From NCBI RefSeq assembly GCF_032062135.1, contig NC_092859.1, positions 30,041,378 through 30,105,377 of the forward strand: 64,000 nt of DNA. Reading direction: 5' to 3'. The stretch comes from Pyxicephalus adspersus. Its lineage: Eukaryota; Chordata; Amphibia; Anura; Pyxicephalidae. The number at the start of each line of letters is the position of its first letter. Position 1 is the stretch's first letter. The notes beneath the pieces are model-generated. The model saw only the letters and a list, made by a program, of their open reading frames with translations. It had not been told where the DNA came from and ran no database searches. Below are positions 1 to 11,664 of this stretch, piece by piece. The translations under genes were made by a program, and so were the position numbers.

Positions 1-4
1 TAGA

Positions 5-56
5 GTTCCCCACTTATGTATGGTGTTTATAGTGTTCCCCATTTATGTATGGTGTC
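5..56. repeat. Two-copy short tandem repeat at window edge
   Basis: The motif gttcccca(c/t)ttatgtatggtgt occurs twice about 29 bases apart at the very start of the window. It is probably the end of a longer tandem array cut by the window boundary. Nothing else can be said. Confidence 0.5.
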
Positions 57-499
57 CCTATAATATATTGGCGCTGATTTACTAAAATATTACAGGCTGT
101 CCTGTTACAGAGGACCATCTCCTGCAAGGAATCATTCATCTTTGTGAATGTGGAGTAAAATCACTTTGAGTACCCAATCATGTGCAAGGAAGACTGAAAA
201 AAGGCTTTTTTCCTTGCATGTGTTTGGACGGTTGAAGTCAGCAGCGTTTCATGTCATTTACCGGGTATTAGGCAAAGTGACATAATAATAATATGATAAT
301 TTACTTTATTCTTTAATAAATCAACCTCACTGTGTTTATACATCATCCTCCATAATGTATTTTATCTGTATGATGCATGATGACTATAGCATGGTATATT
401 ATGCCTGTAGTTTTCTCCATAGGTCTTTGTTTCCCTATGAATGATCTGCAGGGTTCCCTGTGAAGCTCCACAGAGTTCCCTTATAATGTATTGTTTCCA

Positions 500-760
500 T
501 TTTCCTTCACACCCCTCCTCTACAGGTCTCCCCTCCCCTCCCTGTGTATAGAGCTCCGCCCCCTTTTTACCCGCAGACGAGCCCCGTGTCCTTACATCCC
601 CCACTGCCCTGGCGTCCCCCTCTCCTTGGCAACCACGAACCCCCGCCAATCAGCGCAACCCGCACGTTCAGCACGTCCCCCGGCTGGCAGCAGAGCCTGC
701 CCTCCAGTATGTGAGGCGGGAGGGGGGGGCGGATCAAACCATTCCTTTCTGAGGGAAACC
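500..760. promoter_or_regulatory. GC-rich, CCAAT-containing block, possible second promoter
   Basis: This 260-base block is C-rich and CpG-bearing in an otherwise AT-rich region. It contains a GC-box-like ctccgcccc (about 556-564), a ttggcaacc half X-box-like motif (about 626-634) and a CCAAT box followed by cag (646-653). Such clusters are typical of CpG-island promoters. No coding exon was recognised beside it, so the direction and the gene, if any, are unknown. It could also be a GC-rich repeat. Confidence 0.3.
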
Positions 761-1527
761 AGTCGCCACCAACCACCTTCCCTTTCTCTATTAAAACCCA
801 CATTTGTCTATTTCCGTTTCACGCACGTACAGAAGAATTTATAATAAATATTAAAACACTTCCAAAATACCCACACGCACAAATACTAATCACCTGTGAA
901 CTAATAGTTGTATTTCACATCCCTCTCTTTGTATTTGGTACGTTCCGCTGTGAGGTCTATTTTTATTAATGTGTGCTATTTTTGTGTGGACTTTTATTTA
1001 TGATGCCATTAGAGTTTTCTTGTTTTGCATTTAGTTTTGCACTTCTTATACCTTATATATCAATGCCAACCTAGTAAAGGGAAAACTAAGCGAAAATATG
1101 ACATTTTACCAGTAAAGGTTTCTGCTGCAGTTAATATATGATAAAGCCAGAAGAGTGGCAACTTCCACCAAAGGTGGACATGTCTGCAGAGCCAGCACTT
1201 TAATAATTGGAATAGGGGAACTTGGCATAATATGACAAATTTCAATATTAATATTATTCTAATAAAATTTATAACAGTAACAAATTAAAAACATAATATT
1301 TATCACTGGAGGGTAACACGGAATTTGCCCCTGGGCTTTCCTCTCCAGTACTCGCTGATTGGGCTGTGAGGTGTCTCGTTTCAGTAAGGGTTAATCCCCA
1401 TAATCATAAGCCTTACTCCTTCCCAGAATTCGGAAGAAGATTCCCCTTTATGGCTAACAGTTTTTTTCTGCTTATTCAAACACGGGTCTATGCTGCAAAA
1501 GTAGCCAGGACTTTATCCCCATATGAT

Positions 1528-1738
1528 CAGGGGTCGGCCAGATACGGCCTAGCCAGTAGTCCTTCCGGCCCAACGCCCCCCCTGGTCGTATGCATTGCGG
1601 ATGAAAGGGATTTCCCTTCAGGGGCATTCCTGGTGGGGGGCAGAGCCATCAGCGGGGGGGGGAGAGAGAGAGTCCGGCCTAGTGAGCCTTTTTGACCACC
1701 TCCTAAAATGGCCTAGTAGCCAAAACAGCTGACCCCTG
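1528..1738. mobile_element. hAT-type inverted-repeat transposon, non-autonomous
   Basis: The element starts caggggtcggcc and ends cagctgacccctg, so the termini are inverted copies of CAGGGGTC(A/G)GC, the usual form of hAT ends. It has no coding capacity. The flanking 8 bases (catatgat and ccctagat) agree only partly, so the target duplication is decayed or the ends are slightly off. A related copy in the other orientation lies at 19525. Confidence 0.6.
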
Positions 1739-1797
1739 CCCTAGATACTATGCTACTGACTCCTTCCACTTCTTCTAAAGCTATCTCCAAACTCTAC

Positions 1798-2072
1798 NNN
1801 NNNNNNNNNNNNNNNNNNNNNNNNNNNNNNNNNNNNNNNNNNNNNNNNNNNNNNNNNNNNNNNNNNNNNNNNNNNNNNNNNNNNNNNNNNNNNNNNNNNN
1901 NNNNNNNNNNNNNNNNNNNNNNNNNNNNNNNNNNNNNNNNNNNNNNNNNNNNNNNNNNNNNNNNNNNNNNNNNNNNNNNNNNNNNNNNNNNNNNNNNNNN
2001 NNNNNNNNNNNNNNNNNNNNNNNNNNNNNNNNNNNNNNNNNNNNNNNNNNNNNNNNNNNNNNNNNNNNNNNN
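1798..2072. other. Assembly gap (run of N)
   Basis: 275 unknown bases. Nothing can be read here. Confidence 0.99.
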
Positions 2073-2368
2073 TTTCTAGGCCCAAGTGGTGACTTACATC
2101 TATAATAAACTGCTAGACTTTGTACTACATACCCCTGAATGGGGATGGTGGAGAGTTCAGGTTTTCGTTTCTCTAGAGGCGCTAGTTCTAGACAAACTGT
2201 TCAATTGTTTCCCTCTAGAAGTTGAGTGAGCTCCGATATATGGACATACCTTGTGTGATGGTAATAGTTTGACTTAACACCTAAATGTATATTATTGAAA
2301 ATGTAATGTTAGTTGTAATTTGTTTTTGTATGACAATTACTAATAACCCCTGTATGTATTATATATAA

Positions 2369-2395
2369 ATAAATAAATATATATATATATATATA
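2369..2395. repeat. AT microsatellite
   Basis: A run of alternating ta dinucleotides follows a short taaa tract. Simple sequence; no function implied. Confidence 0.85.
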
Positions 2396-2807
2396 AAATT
2401 ATGATAAAATAGCAAAAATACCATAATAATACATAAATAAAAATCAAGCAAAATTAAAGTTCTGGACTGGTATTATCTCGGTTCACCTTTCGAAAGCACT
2501 ATTGGACAATTCACCCAACTAAAAGTCGTGTGGTGGTTTCGCTTTTGGCGTGGCAGTAGCTTCACCAGAAACAACGAGTATATTGACCATCTCCTTTGTT
2601 GCCGGCGCCATGCCATGCCGCTGCCTGTATTTCCAGATCAAATCTCATACAGGTTTGGTCTAAAGTAATAAAGATGTCACAAACCCTGCCAGTAATTGCT
2701 GGTCCTAATTTGTTATGCACTATTGGAATATTGTGGCCCCAGGTGGTTTTCCTATTATTAATAATTTGCCAACTTTGTGATTAAAAAGAGGCATCATGCT
2801 CTATGTA

Positions 2808-2943
2808 CAGGGGTGTAGTGTGGTGGGCACACACAGGTACGCCGCGCCCTCATTTTATTATAGGCTCTCCTTGCGAGCTTGCCACTCATAGCCTTCACTA
2901 TTACCTTGGCCCCTCTTCTTTTCTTACGACTACTACACCCCTG
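2808..2943. mobile_element. 136-base hAT-type MITE with intact 8-base target duplication
   Basis: The element begins caggggtgtagt and ends actacacccctg, a perfect 12-base terminal inverted repeat. It is flanked on both sides by tctatgta (2800-2807 and 2944-2951). An 8-base target duplication with CAGGGG ends is diagnostic of hAT transposition. It carries no gene and would need a transposase supplied from elsewhere. The perfect duplication suggests a fairly recent insertion. Confidence 0.8.
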
Positions 2944-3214
2944 TCTATGTACTACTATGAGAATCACAGATGAAATATGTCCAGGTGCATCAAAAAGAAC
3001 AGACCATGTGGCATCATATACTGTATATGTCCAGCTATATGTCCACTGTAGACAGTGGCAGACATTGTCAATACTGAGCTTCTGTGGAGAACAGACTTGG
3101 GGCCCCTTAATCAAAATCAAACTGGCTTGAATGGTACGTGGCCCTTGTGCAGCTGCAGACATTGCACCTTACTATATCCATCCCTGACTGTAGGTGTACA
3201 TCCAGTTCTGTAGT

Positions 3215-3650
3215 CCAGCACTATAGATGCAGCTTCAGTTCTATGGTGGCTATACCCATTATGNNNNNNNNNNNNNNNNNNNNNNNNNNNNNNNNNNNNN
3301 NNNNNNNNNNNNNNNNNNNNNNNNNNNNNNNNNNNNNNNNNNNNNNNNNNNNNNNNNNNNNNNNNNNNNNNNNNNNNNNNNNNNNNNNNNNNNNNNNNNN
3401 NNNNNNNNNNNNNNNNNNNNNNNNNNNNNNNNNNNNNNNNNNNNNNNNNNNNNNNNNNNNNNNNNNNNNNNNNNNNNNNNNNNNNNNNNNNNNTGGCTAC
3501 CCACTATGATCCTAAATGTATGTCCAATTCTATGGTGGCTACCCACTATCATCCTAAATGTATGTCCAGTTCTATGGTGGCTACCCACTATCATCCTAAA
3601 TGTATGTCCAGTTCTTTGGTGGACACCTAGCTTCATCTACCTTGTACCTA
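3215..3650. repeat. 42-base minisatellite interrupted by an assembly gap
   Basis: After the gap, tggtggctacccactatcat and the rest of a 42-base unit recur almost exactly (3494-3640), with decaying units on both sides. The unit is a multiple of three, so the array reads open in several frames, which gives false protein signals. The gap at 3264-3493 lies inside the array and is probably a collapsed or unresolved set of units. Confidence 0.85.
3264..3493. other. Assembly gap (run of N)
   Basis: 230 unknown bases inside the 42-base minisatellite. The true array length is therefore unknown. Confidence 0.99.
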
Positions 3651-4769
3651 CCAGAGATATTAGTCCATTTCTGTGCTGCACACCCACCATAAATGTATGT
3701 GTGTCCTAGCTGACAGTTTAATCTTTTTCTATTCTATCCAATGGCTATATATACACATTTTATAGTGTTATGTTCACCCATGATGTAAGAACAGGCTGGG
3801 AACACCCTTGGAACATGTATATTTATGAACACCTTGAGGTTGTCTTTGAAATGCATAATAGGTAAAGTTTCAGCCTTGTCAGCACAAGAACTAAAATATC
3901 GCATTCCATAGAATACAGGCAGGCCTTGCAAAACAACCAATGGCATTTTAGCAATTCTGCTATCACTGCACACAATATAATGAGAATTGTTGTATATTTC
4001 TATTAGTATGTTCATAATTGTCCTCGCCTGACAGAAACACATTGTAATGGACTTTTTATTCACGATTTTACAATGTGGACAACAGGGGAGTATAACAAGC
4101 CAAGCTGGATTTTCTTGTTAGGCTGTTTCGTGTATCAAAAACAAGCAATCTCTCAAGTGATCTAACGGCAGTAGAAAATATTGACACACCATTAACGCAG
4201 TAATACGTGTATTATATATGAAGATCTGCCATGTTTATATTGCCGCTAGAGAAGCTGTTTTTATATATGGTGACAACACTCACAGACTGTATTTTATCTA
4301 AGAAGGGGCAGTGTTGTCATGCTATAAAAATACTACAGAACACATCTCCCTCTCTTCTGCATTTTCTTTTATGTTTAAATTGCTTCCTGTAATCTCTAGC
4401 TTTCTCAGCTATCCACCTCAAATCATCCTCTCCTTGTCTCTTTTCTGCTACATGCTACAGATGTGTATGCCAAATGAAGCACAACATCATGCCTTATGGT
4501 AAAAGCTTTTTTGACAGAAAGGGGAACCCTAGTCATCTGACTGTTCGGTAAGAGGTGTTGCCAATACCAGCTCATGTCATGTATCAGATAGTAGGAATTT
4601 GACAGGACTGAAAGCAGAACTGAAAAGTTATCAGATAACATAGATCATAAGAGGGAAGATTGCAGAGGCTGATGTATATTGAACTGATAGAGGTCCTGTA
4701 CAGACATGGTTAGGAGAAGTTGCAAGAGCCTACAGGAGGCTTCTGGAAAAGGTGATGTTTAGGAGGACA

Positions 4770-5215
4770 AGTTAGGTCTGTAGCTGAGAGATAAGGGGGC
4801 AACTTGGAATTGTATCTGATAGAGAATGGGGCACCTTAGAGTGGTGTCTGAGGGATCAGGGGCATATGGACTTGTTTCTGAAGGTCCAGAGAGCAACTTG
4901 GAGTTGTATCTTAAAGATAAAGGGGACACCTTACATTGGTGTCTGAGGGATCAGGGACACCTTGGACTTGTTTCTGATAGAAAAAGGGGCACTGAGGAAA
5001 GGTGTCTGAGGGATCAGAGGGCAACTTGGAGTTGTGTCTGAAAGTTTGGAGGTCATATTTGAATTGTGTCTGAGAGATTGGTGGCACCCAGGATTTATGT
5101 CTGAAGGTCTAGAGGGCAATTTGGGATTATGTCTGAGAGATTGGTGACACCTTGGAGTTGTGTCTGATGGATTAGGGGGCAATTTGTACCTGTAGCTGAG
5201 AGATCAGGAAGCAAT
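4770..5215. repeat. Degenerate 31-32-base tandem array
   Basis: About fourteen units of roughly tctgagrgatcagggggcaa followed by cttggagttgtg repeat with a 30-33-base period. Individual units differ by many substitutions, so the array is old. Even-numbered and odd-numbered units look more alike (caacttgg versus caccttgg forms), which hints at a higher-order two-unit repeat. No coding meaning. Confidence 0.8.
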
Positions 5216-5727
5216 TTCTGATCAAGAAATTTGTTCCACTTGGCACACCAATTTCAGCTTGACCATGCCTAAAAAAATGGCACAAAAGCTGACTAAAGCT
5301 CCAAATATAATAAAAACAAATTAGAATTGGCTTAGAATTGGTAGACATTAGCAGCATCCCATTAGTCATGTCTTTTATATGTCCTAGAAATGTGAGTCAA
5401 ATGAAAGTCTATGAAAATGTGAATCAGTTGACTGACTCACCTATGTTCATACAGGATACTCGGTCAGTGTACCATGGCATATTTTAGTGTTGTAACTGTC
5501 AGAGACAACTGACAAAGGCACCATGTTTATTATTAGCATCATGTTTATACAGAACCAACATAAGAGACCGTCACCCTCCCTATACCAGGTACTTTTCTTT
5601 ATTATTAAAAAACAAATGGGGAGGATATGAGTTTATGTAGATGATGGAGCTACAGTCAAATGAAAATGTTGTTTTGTCATCTAACAAACAATGGAAAGAC
5701 AAAAGAAGAATCAAATTTGTTACTTTG

Positions 5728-6010
5728 GTTTACCCATTGTGGCTCAGTGGTTAGCATTGTGGCTTTACAGTACTAAGCTTTGCAGTACCATGGCCCAGGG
5801 ACGCCATCAGAAATTTTTGGGCTTTCCCCGTGGGGTCTTAGAGTTCCATCAATGCAAAAGTCAAGCTTTTTTAAACAAGGGGCAGTACAGGAGCACCCAT
5901 TGTTCCTCTGATGGTGGCCCTGCTAAGGTTCCAGGTTTGGATCTTTACCAGAAGTCTCTCTGCATTATGTTTATTTGTTCTCCCTGTGTTTGCTTGGGTT
6001 TCCTCCAAGA
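5728..6010 (+). mobile_element. tRNA-derived SINE-like repeat, interrupted
   Basis: The left end carries tggctcagtgg (5740-5750), which fits an RNA polymerase III A box. A B-box-like ggtttggatct lies at 5934-5944, and the body that follows (tctccctgtgtttgcttggg and onward) matches in reverse the body of the copies at 14060 and 37262. The A and B boxes are pushed apart by a second element at 5796-5922. The family is very common in amphibian and fish DNA as I recall; I do not name it. Confidence 0.6.
5796..5922. mobile_element. Short inverted-repeat element nested in the SINE-like repeat
   Basis: Its ends are cagggacgccatcaga and, inverted, ctctgatggtggccctg, so the termini match over about 16 bases with a few differences. 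It separates the A-box and B-box parts of the surrounding repeat, so it inserted later. A target duplication is not clear. Probably a hAT-like MITE. Confidence 0.5.
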
Positions 6011-8091
6011 TCACAAGAACAAACTGGTTGACTTCACCACAAAAATTGGCAATCAAAAATCGAACAAAAAGGGTGATCATGCCCTGCTTGATAATTTCAA
6101 TAGATTAGATGTTAGATTCAATAAAAGCATCTAATATAACTTAAATCAATTGATCAGCCAATAGGAGCCGTTTCCACTATTAACAACAACACAGCTCTGC
6201 CTGTTGGTATAGTAAACAGTAGGGAGTACTCTCTTTACATTTAATTACATTATAGCAGGCTTGTCAGAGCACAGTAGTGTTTGATCATGCCATTAGATAG
6301 GTACTTGACAGTAATTCCACATCAGGAAGAAATTGATTACTGGTCTTGCAACCATTGATCATTGTATGGCTAACGTTTGTGGAATGACTGTAAAGTGCGA
6401 CCTAACATGTTCGTGCTATATAAACACACAATAATAATAATACTAGTCTGAGAAGTTATAGACATTGTTGACTCCAGGAAATTTAAAGTGGAGTCCCTGA
6501 AGTGTATTTTGCAGCCTTGGCAGAGACCTGGGGTTATATGTATGTGGATGCCATGTGTGGCCAAGGTGGCACTGTATACAGTGGTCCTACGTCAGCCTGT
6601 GAGAGTGAATGAAGGCATTTTCAAGGCAAATAATGTGATCTTCATTCAATGTAATTTATACAATTGTACCTGGAAGCATTACGCTTACACATTATTTAGC
6701 ATGCATGAACCTAAAATAAAAAAATATCTGCTTCTAGGACCCATTTGCACATAGAGCAACAGTTGGTGATGCCAGGTGCACAGAGGGCAACTGAAGACCT
6801 GCCATGTGTGAATTAGAAATAAGGTAAGCTGTTCACGCTTTGTATCACTGCTGCTCCTTGCATGAACCAGCTAGAGTTATGCTGAACTGGCACAGCATAA
6901 ACAGATAATAATTTATAATCAAAAAATAATTCATCAAGGAATTCTGATACATATGTTAATGTCTGGTCACCAGGCTGCAAACAATACATTTTTAATATAC
7001 CCTTTAGGGCTCTGAACATTCTCGCATTTTCTAAGCCCGCCGCCTGGCTCTTCTCTTCCCGCGAGTGTTGTGCTATGTGTACAGAGACCTTGTGAAAGGG
7101 AACATGTGCTAAACGAGACACATAAAGGGGGGACCACCGAGATCTGCTAATACAAAACTCTTTGCACCTGCACTGAATATCCACAGAGATTAAAACCTGA
7201 CACATATTCAAAAAGAACAATTCACTTGGGGAAGGAGAAGAAAATCTCACCACATGTGGCCCTGAAATTTCCTTCAAGCAAAACTCCATCGTTTTACGGA
7301 CAGAAAAGAAAAAAATCATGGATTTCCCTGTGTGCTGTTACATTTTTATAAAATACACTTCAAACTCAAATCATTTACATGAATCGTTATCTACAATTTA
7401 ATTTGAGAGATTTAACATCATTGTCATTTCAAAAGCAATTTTAATCAATTTAAAACTGCAGTTTTCCTATCATGAGGGTTCTTGTTTGGTTGGTTCTTGT
7501 TATAGGTAACCATGTTCTGTTACTCTCTCCCAGTTGGGCTCCTGGGTTGCCAACCTTTCATATTGGCTTCATATGGAGCAGTTGTTTCCATTGTTGTCAT
7601 CATTAGGTAACTGGCCAATGCAGCCATGAGTGTATGGCAACAGCAAGAGGCCACCATAGATCGGGAGCACTGACAGGATAAAAAGACAAAATGGCAATTG
7701 TTGGTGACACACAGTGTTTTGACAAGCAAAATGTAACTAAGTTAAGTTTTACCAAAATCTGCACTGCTTCCTAATCAAAGTTATGTAATCAGAAAAAGAA
7801 ATGAATGGGGACCTAAAAGCATAGTCAGAAAAATGAAGGCAAAAAAAAAATAATGCATGATGCTGACATCTAACGCATCTTAAGTAGCAGCAGATTTATA
7901 TTTCATGTTAATTACATATATGCTAAGTAAACATTGTAACATTGATCAATGGAAGTGTGTCAGTGTAACACTTCTGGGAATCTAATACCTCTCACAGAGA
8001 TCACACTACTCCTTCTGACAATGCCTTCATCTGCTTTTCTTAACTGCTGTTATCCTTACCCTGGGAGTGCATTGTGATCAGTAAGGCTACG

Positions 8092-8320
8092 TAAGGCTAC
8101 ACGCTCACTAATCTTTCACGATCCTTTCCAACGACAAAAGACTGAACGAGCACTGTACATACAGCACTGTTGTGCTCTATGGAGAGGGGAGGGGGAGAAC
8201 CCCGCGGTGCTCTCTCCCCTTCACTTGTATTACGATCATTCGTCGTTGATGGATCCGCCAGGACAGATCCATGAACAATGTCGGATAAGCGCTGTACATG
8301 CCAGATTCATCCGACTCATA
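8092..8320. mobile_element. MITE family 'aaggctac', copy 1, truncated
   Basis: It opens taaggctacacgctcacta and contains the internal block with ggagagaggagagcgc-like sequence and aagcgctgtacatgcc. The same order of blocks is seen at 23544 and 27159. The right terminus found in the 27159 copy is absent here. It has no coding capacity. Confidence 0.5.
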
Positions 8321-9691
8321 TAAATGCATTGTAAGGAAGGGGCAGTAAAGCAAAACTGCTGTGTAGCACTGCAGTACAGAAAGCAGAGCCTGAGAATGGA
8401 ATCAGAAAATATGGCTACCCCTATGTACATAGACCACTAACAATTGTACATACAAACAAGGTTTTTAAAACTGAACTGATGATTTGATTTTAATATGAGT
8501 CATCAAATTGTATGTAAAAATTATGTAAAACACTTTACATTCTCTTTAATATGCAGTGTTTTCTTTTCACAAGAAAACAATGTTTTACAGGTTTTTTCCT
8601 TCCTTCGAGCTTCAATATATGTTTTACTAATGCGTTTAGGGAATGAAACCGATTGTGCCATACTTTGCATTTACCAGGCTAATGTAATTAGGGGTTTCCA
8701 GGAAAGTGTTTTTAGATTAATAGTTTCACTATTACATGACTGATAGAAATGAATAAGCAATTAGTGCAGAGGTGCATTTTATACCGGGTAAGCTGCAAAA
8801 AAAAAAAAAAAGGTATGATTGAGAATAGTAAAACCCAGAAAGCAAATGCAGCTCGGATGTGAGGAACGTCAGCTAAGACAAACAAATGCCATATTGTGAG
8901 TAGGAAGAAAAGTGAGGTGAAAGGGGATTTTAATATTTAGTTGCTGGGCATACAGTGAGTTTTCATTGTCATGTTAAAACAGGTGATACCACTGATCCTG
9001 AAAGTATTGCTTTAAAAAAAAGAGCCTGGCAACCAAGTGTGTACTTTAAAAGCAATTAAAGATAAAATAAGCGAAAAAAGAACACTGTAGCTAGGTAACC
9101 TTTATATTTTAGTGGGAAATGGGATTTTCTCGTGTACATAACTCCCTACAATTTAAAGTCAAGTTAAGGTAGAACTCTACCCTCTCATTGGGGCTTAGCC
9201 TATACTATGCACCTGTGCAGGTTCCTTCTCTGTGTGACCGGTCTCCTGGAGCCTCTTCTGTAGGCCAATTATTCTGCATTGTAAATGAGGACACCAAAGG
9301 CACGCTGACGATCCAAATAAGAATAAGCAAGCTGTAGGTGAAAGGTAGGTAAGCTTGCTTTTTAAAATACCCCTAGGGCAAGAACAAACCTTTGTTGAAC
9401 TACTTTGCCTATATTTTGAAGTTATGAATTATTTTGAAACATTGTAGGTATGTCAACTGACTGGCAGAAGCACATGTATGGCTCTGTGCATTGTCTATCA
9501 ACATCTGTACACACTTGGTTGAAGATGAACGATAATTGCCCAAATGAGACCACTATACTGGATTTTTCCTGGCACCTGAGAGCCTTTGCGGATTGTCAAC
9601 TTTTTACATCAATGGACAGTTTTTAAAAGAATGATTATCTGATGATAGTTCAGGAGTTTTTATAGTTATAGTGTCTGTACAGGCTCTTATA

Positions 9692-9692
9692 C

Positions 9693-9740
<48 letters not shown>
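9692..9740. repeat. (ATT)n microsatellite
   Basis: About sixteen uninterrupted att units. Likely length-polymorphic. Confidence 0.95.
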
Positions 9741-9741
<1 letters not shown>

Positions 9742-10230
9742 CTAAATATCATTCTTCAGAATCCTCCACTTCAGCTCCATCAATAGAGCAAGCATCTACA
9801 CAGCAGCAACACCGATGAGATGACACTACGTGGTCTTGAGCTTAGAGCCTACACAGGGCTTGGCTTTCCTTTTCTGACTTCATAAGACATCAGTCATCTG
9901 ACTTCATTCATGGTAATTTTGGGTTTCTGAGTGACCTATTACTAAGCGCCAAAGTTGTCACTTGGGTCATTGTGTCACATACTCCAATATTAATGGGCGC
10001 CAAATGGAATTGTGGGGTATCAAAGATTTAGACATAGGTTCCAAACCTTGGAAAAATGTTCCAATTTCTCCTACTTTGGGGATTTCCCCTTGCTTCCTCT
10101 TTTAATGTGTATCCAACTCTGGTAGATTTTTCATCTTTTCCTGTTGTTTCAAAAATAAAAAAAAAAGTTTGAACTATAGTTGGGCTTTGATTGGAGTTGA
10201 CTTAGGTGCAGTTATGATAGGGGCAGTTAA

Positions 10231-10274
<44 letters not shown>
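10231..10274. repeat. (GATA)n microsatellite
   Basis: About eleven uninterrupted gata units, directly abutting a palindromic MITE fragment at 10275. Likely length-polymorphic. Confidence 0.95.
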
Positions 10275-10426
10275 GACCTGATTGGAATGAATTTCCTAAA
10301 AATAATTTGGTTTTAGCTGGCGAATGTTTTCAAACTTGGACCAGATCTGTCCTGGATTTGCTAGATCACCCAGGTTTACCCATGATAGTCTATCCTATCC
10401 AGTCTTGGAGAGCTATAATAAAACAG
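10275..10426. mobile_element. Palindromic 'cctgatttattaaa' MITE, left arm missing
   Basis: The right arm reads ggtttacccatgatagtc then ccagtcttggagagctat, matching the right arms of the elements at 11486 and 13057. The left arm is reduced to a few bases beside the GATA repeat. Non-coding. Confidence 0.55.
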
Positions 10427-10689
10427 CGCCATAGATATATAGATAGGAAATATATAGACTGATGGATAGTTGCAGGGTCATTCTAGGGCTATTGCAATTT
10501 GACACCCAAATCTGAAAAAATTGCAGTGACAGCTGCCCTTCCACATCTGCAATTACACATTACCAACACTCACCGAAGTTCTGCTTGTCTTTATGGCAAT
10601 ATGGCGCACATGGACTGGTGTAAATGGCAATGTTGTATGTTCTTTTATTGTGTTTTCTATATTAAAGCCCACAAAGCGTCATAACAGTA

Positions 10690-11250
10690 TGACTAACGCT
10701 TACTATTTTTATCTTTGTTCTTTTTGGTGTTTCAGTGACACGGAGTGCAGCGATAGAACGCAGAACAGATAAGGCAGTCACAATGAATCCTCTGGGAATC
10801 GGCGTTTCTTTGCAACAGAGGAAGTGGCTGTGATGAGAATGGTGCATTCAGGAACTTGTGGAGATGACTTAATTCACAGTCTGTTCCCTCCTGACACATT
10901 GTGTAACAGAACACTGGGGGTTTGTGTAGGAGGCCGGGGAGGAATGAGCGGCTGACTAGTGGCAGTTTGCTGACGTTTGTCTTCTCAACAACAAGAAAAG
11001 TGGGGGAATCCTGAATCACCAAACTGCTCTTTTTTCCCCTTTCTCTTTTTTTAATTTAGAAACTCCGGCGTGGGCGGTAAAATGACTCAGTGATTTCCAT
11101 TCACATCCGACAGAGGATGGCTCGCAGCATTTACAGAAGGCACGTCAACATCGCCCTGCTCTAAATACCTCAAAGGATTCATTCACGTTAATGATGAAGT
11201 AGAGCATAAGGAAAGATTGTATCAGCCCTTCGTCTATTGCTCCAGCAGCC
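10690..11250. promoter_or_regulatory. Candidate conserved non-coding block with AP-1 site
   Basis: This stretch lacks the repeat motifs seen around it, keeps several CpGs and has balanced base composition. It contains a consensus AP-1 site tgactca at 11083-11089. It lies 4 kb upstream of the KDM7A promoter, so an enhancer is one possibility. This is a visual judgement only; no alignment supports conservation. Confidence 0.2.
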
Positions 11251-11485
11251 ATTGATGCTAATCATCTAGAACAAAAAAGACAAACTGCTGACTTGTGGCT
11301 GAACTCCAGGGGGATACTTGGCGTCAGCCTCTTAAAGGCTGTGTGCAGCAAAGCTCAGACTGCGAAGGAAGAAGCAGCACAATTTGTTGATCTGGTATGC
11401 TGGAGTCCTAGAAACTTTCTGATAGAAGGATAGAACAGAAAAATTGACTCATCAGTGTGATTCTTCTTTCGCTGTCCATACAAGG

Positions 11486-11664
11486 CCTGATTTATTAAAG
11501 CTCTCCAAGACTAAGGAAGATAGACTATCATGGGTCAACCTGCAAACCTGCAATAATGGATTTCTTAAAATGTTTTTAGCCTCTGACCATCTGATTGTTG
11601 GAACACTTCAGGTATTTCATGATGTCTATCTTCTCCAGTCTTGGGGAGCTTTGAATAAATCAGG
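11486..11664. mobile_element. Palindromic 'cctgatttattaaa' MITE, full-length copy
   Basis: The arms cctgatttattaaagctctc and, inverted, the sequence ending gctttgaataaatcagg extend about 45 bases each with scattered mismatches. About 179 bases in total, no coding capacity. Two more copies lie at 10275 and 13057, so the family is locally abundant. Confidence 0.7.

Noticed and set aside
3138..3709. Repetitive peptide around the 42-base minisatellite
   Set aside because: Repeat units divisible by three give open frames on both strands, and much of the frame is unknown bases.
4770..5215. CRISPR array
   Set aside because: Units are contiguous and degenerate without unique spacers, and the DNA is vertebrate.
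5740..5945. Functional tRNA gene
   Set aside because: A- and B-box-like motifs are present but too far apart because of a nested element, and no cloverleaf can be drawn.
6813..7319. 168-codon open frame on the minus strand
   Set aside because: It resembles no known protein, has no splice or codon signal and no partner exon. Its length is plausible by chance in a moderately GC-bearing patch.
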